Notes under the pieces: generated by a model
Seen by the model: only the letters and a program-made list of their open reading frames with translations
Told to the model about the DNA's origin: nothing
The model's database searches: none
Assembly (NCBI GenBank): GCA_046538945.1
Contig: JBKHHW010000204.1
Coordinates: 1-5,319, forward strand
Length of the DNA stretch: 5,319 nt
Direction of reading: 5' to 3'
Origin: JAEZKC01 sp046538945
GTDB taxonomy: Bacteria; Fibrobacterota; Chitinivibrionia; Chitinivibrionales; Chitinispirillaceae
Made by a program: the position numbers and the translations under genes
In this document: one piece after another, positions 5,047 through 5,319 of the stretch
Layout: each line of letters starts with the position of its first letter
Numbering within the stretch: position 1 is the stretch's first letter

Positions 5047-5319
5047 TCATCTGTTAACAATATCCTTCATAACCGCCTCAAGCACTGGATCCCTATCGTT
5101 TTCGATGTGTGTGCTTGAGGTGCGGATATCGGGAGGAACACCTCGACCCTCCAGAAATACCATATCAGGCGAATAGCACCTGGCAATTGAATAGCCATAC
5201 GTCCATCCGTTGGGCAGCTGTTTCTCTACAAGACGGCCCCATGCACCATAGGTGGTATCTCCTATCAGTATGGTATTATCCATCAAAGAAAATTGTAATG
5301 CAGCCCAGCTCCCGGCACT
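5047..5319 (-). CDS. C-terminal part of an S41-family (C-terminal processing/tricorn-like) serine peptidase, 5' end outside window
   Basis: The minus-strand frame is open to the window edge and gives 90 residues ending at the TGA complement at 5047-5049. It begins SAGSWAALQFSL, which aligns with the S41 nucleophile region (TxSAGExFA); the first Ser (5317-5319) would be the catalytic serine, with Ser in place of the common Glu after SAG. Then come ILIGDTTYGAWG (family G[DE]xTxG, after the active site), LPNGWTYGYSIARCYSPD and LEGRGVPPDI, the S41 signature (E)GxGVxPDI. The tail RDPVLEAVMKDI matches the usual D.VLE.A end of the family. Such peptidases are normally exported and cut near protein C-termini or degrade misfolded envelope proteins; the export signal and any PDZ domain would lie outside the window. 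A TTG or ATG inside this piece (5281-5286) is not the true start, because the conserved motif continues upstream of it. Confidence 0.9.
   Translation of the reverse strand, partial: SAGSWAALQFSLMDNTILIGDTTYGAWGRLVEKQLPNGWTYGYSIARCYSPDMVFLEGRGVPPDIRTSSTHIENDRDPVLEAVMKDIVNR

Noticed and set aside
1..5319. CRISPR array, tRNA, rRNA or tandem repeats
   Set aside because: No regularly spaced direct repeats and no recognisable tRNA or rRNA segments were seen on either strand.

Overview
The window looks like chromosomal DNA from a Gram-negative, probably environmental bacterium. The supporting evidence is a Sec-exported glutaminyl cyclotransferase, a lipobox lipoprotein and a C-terminally membrane-anchored envelope protein. 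Base composition is moderate, near 50% GC by eye in most genes and clearly lower in the lipoprotein gene. No rRNA, tRNA or other taxonomic marker is present, so no genus can be named. The genes do not form one operon or pathway; the layout resembles a mixed, partly mobile region with genes on both strands.

Left part (1-2265): the window opens inside a gene (to 911) for the C-terminal portion of a membrane-anchored beta-rich protein. Its last ~90 bases have no C over 84 consecutive positions. Next comes a gene for a 324-aa Y1/HUH single-strand DNA transposase of the REP-associated (RAYT/TnpA_REP) type with a DnaA-like C-terminal helix-turn-helix (1031-2005). It is bracketed by two similar hairpins, 925-968 and 2220-2263. 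Both follow the plan ccccggaggtga-N20-tcacctNNgggg, with loops of exactly 20 nt but unrelated loop sequence. This pair is the most interesting signal in the window: either REP-like / IS-end hairpins recognised by the transposase, or, for the right copy, a hairpin that hides the ribosome binding site of the next gene.

Middle part (2236-3430): a DUF2809-type small membrane protein starts at TTG inside the loop of the right hairpin. It converges with, and overlaps by 20 bp, a minus-strand glutaminyl-peptide cyclotransferase gene (plant/bacterial beta-propeller type).

Right part (3431-5319): a 525-bp stretch with no credible gene contains an imperfect inverted repeat resembling dispersed GC-rich REP/MITE sequences. 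It is followed by an unrecognised lipoprotein gene (3956-4942). The window ends in the C-terminal part of a minus-strand S41-family serine protease gene (5047-5319).
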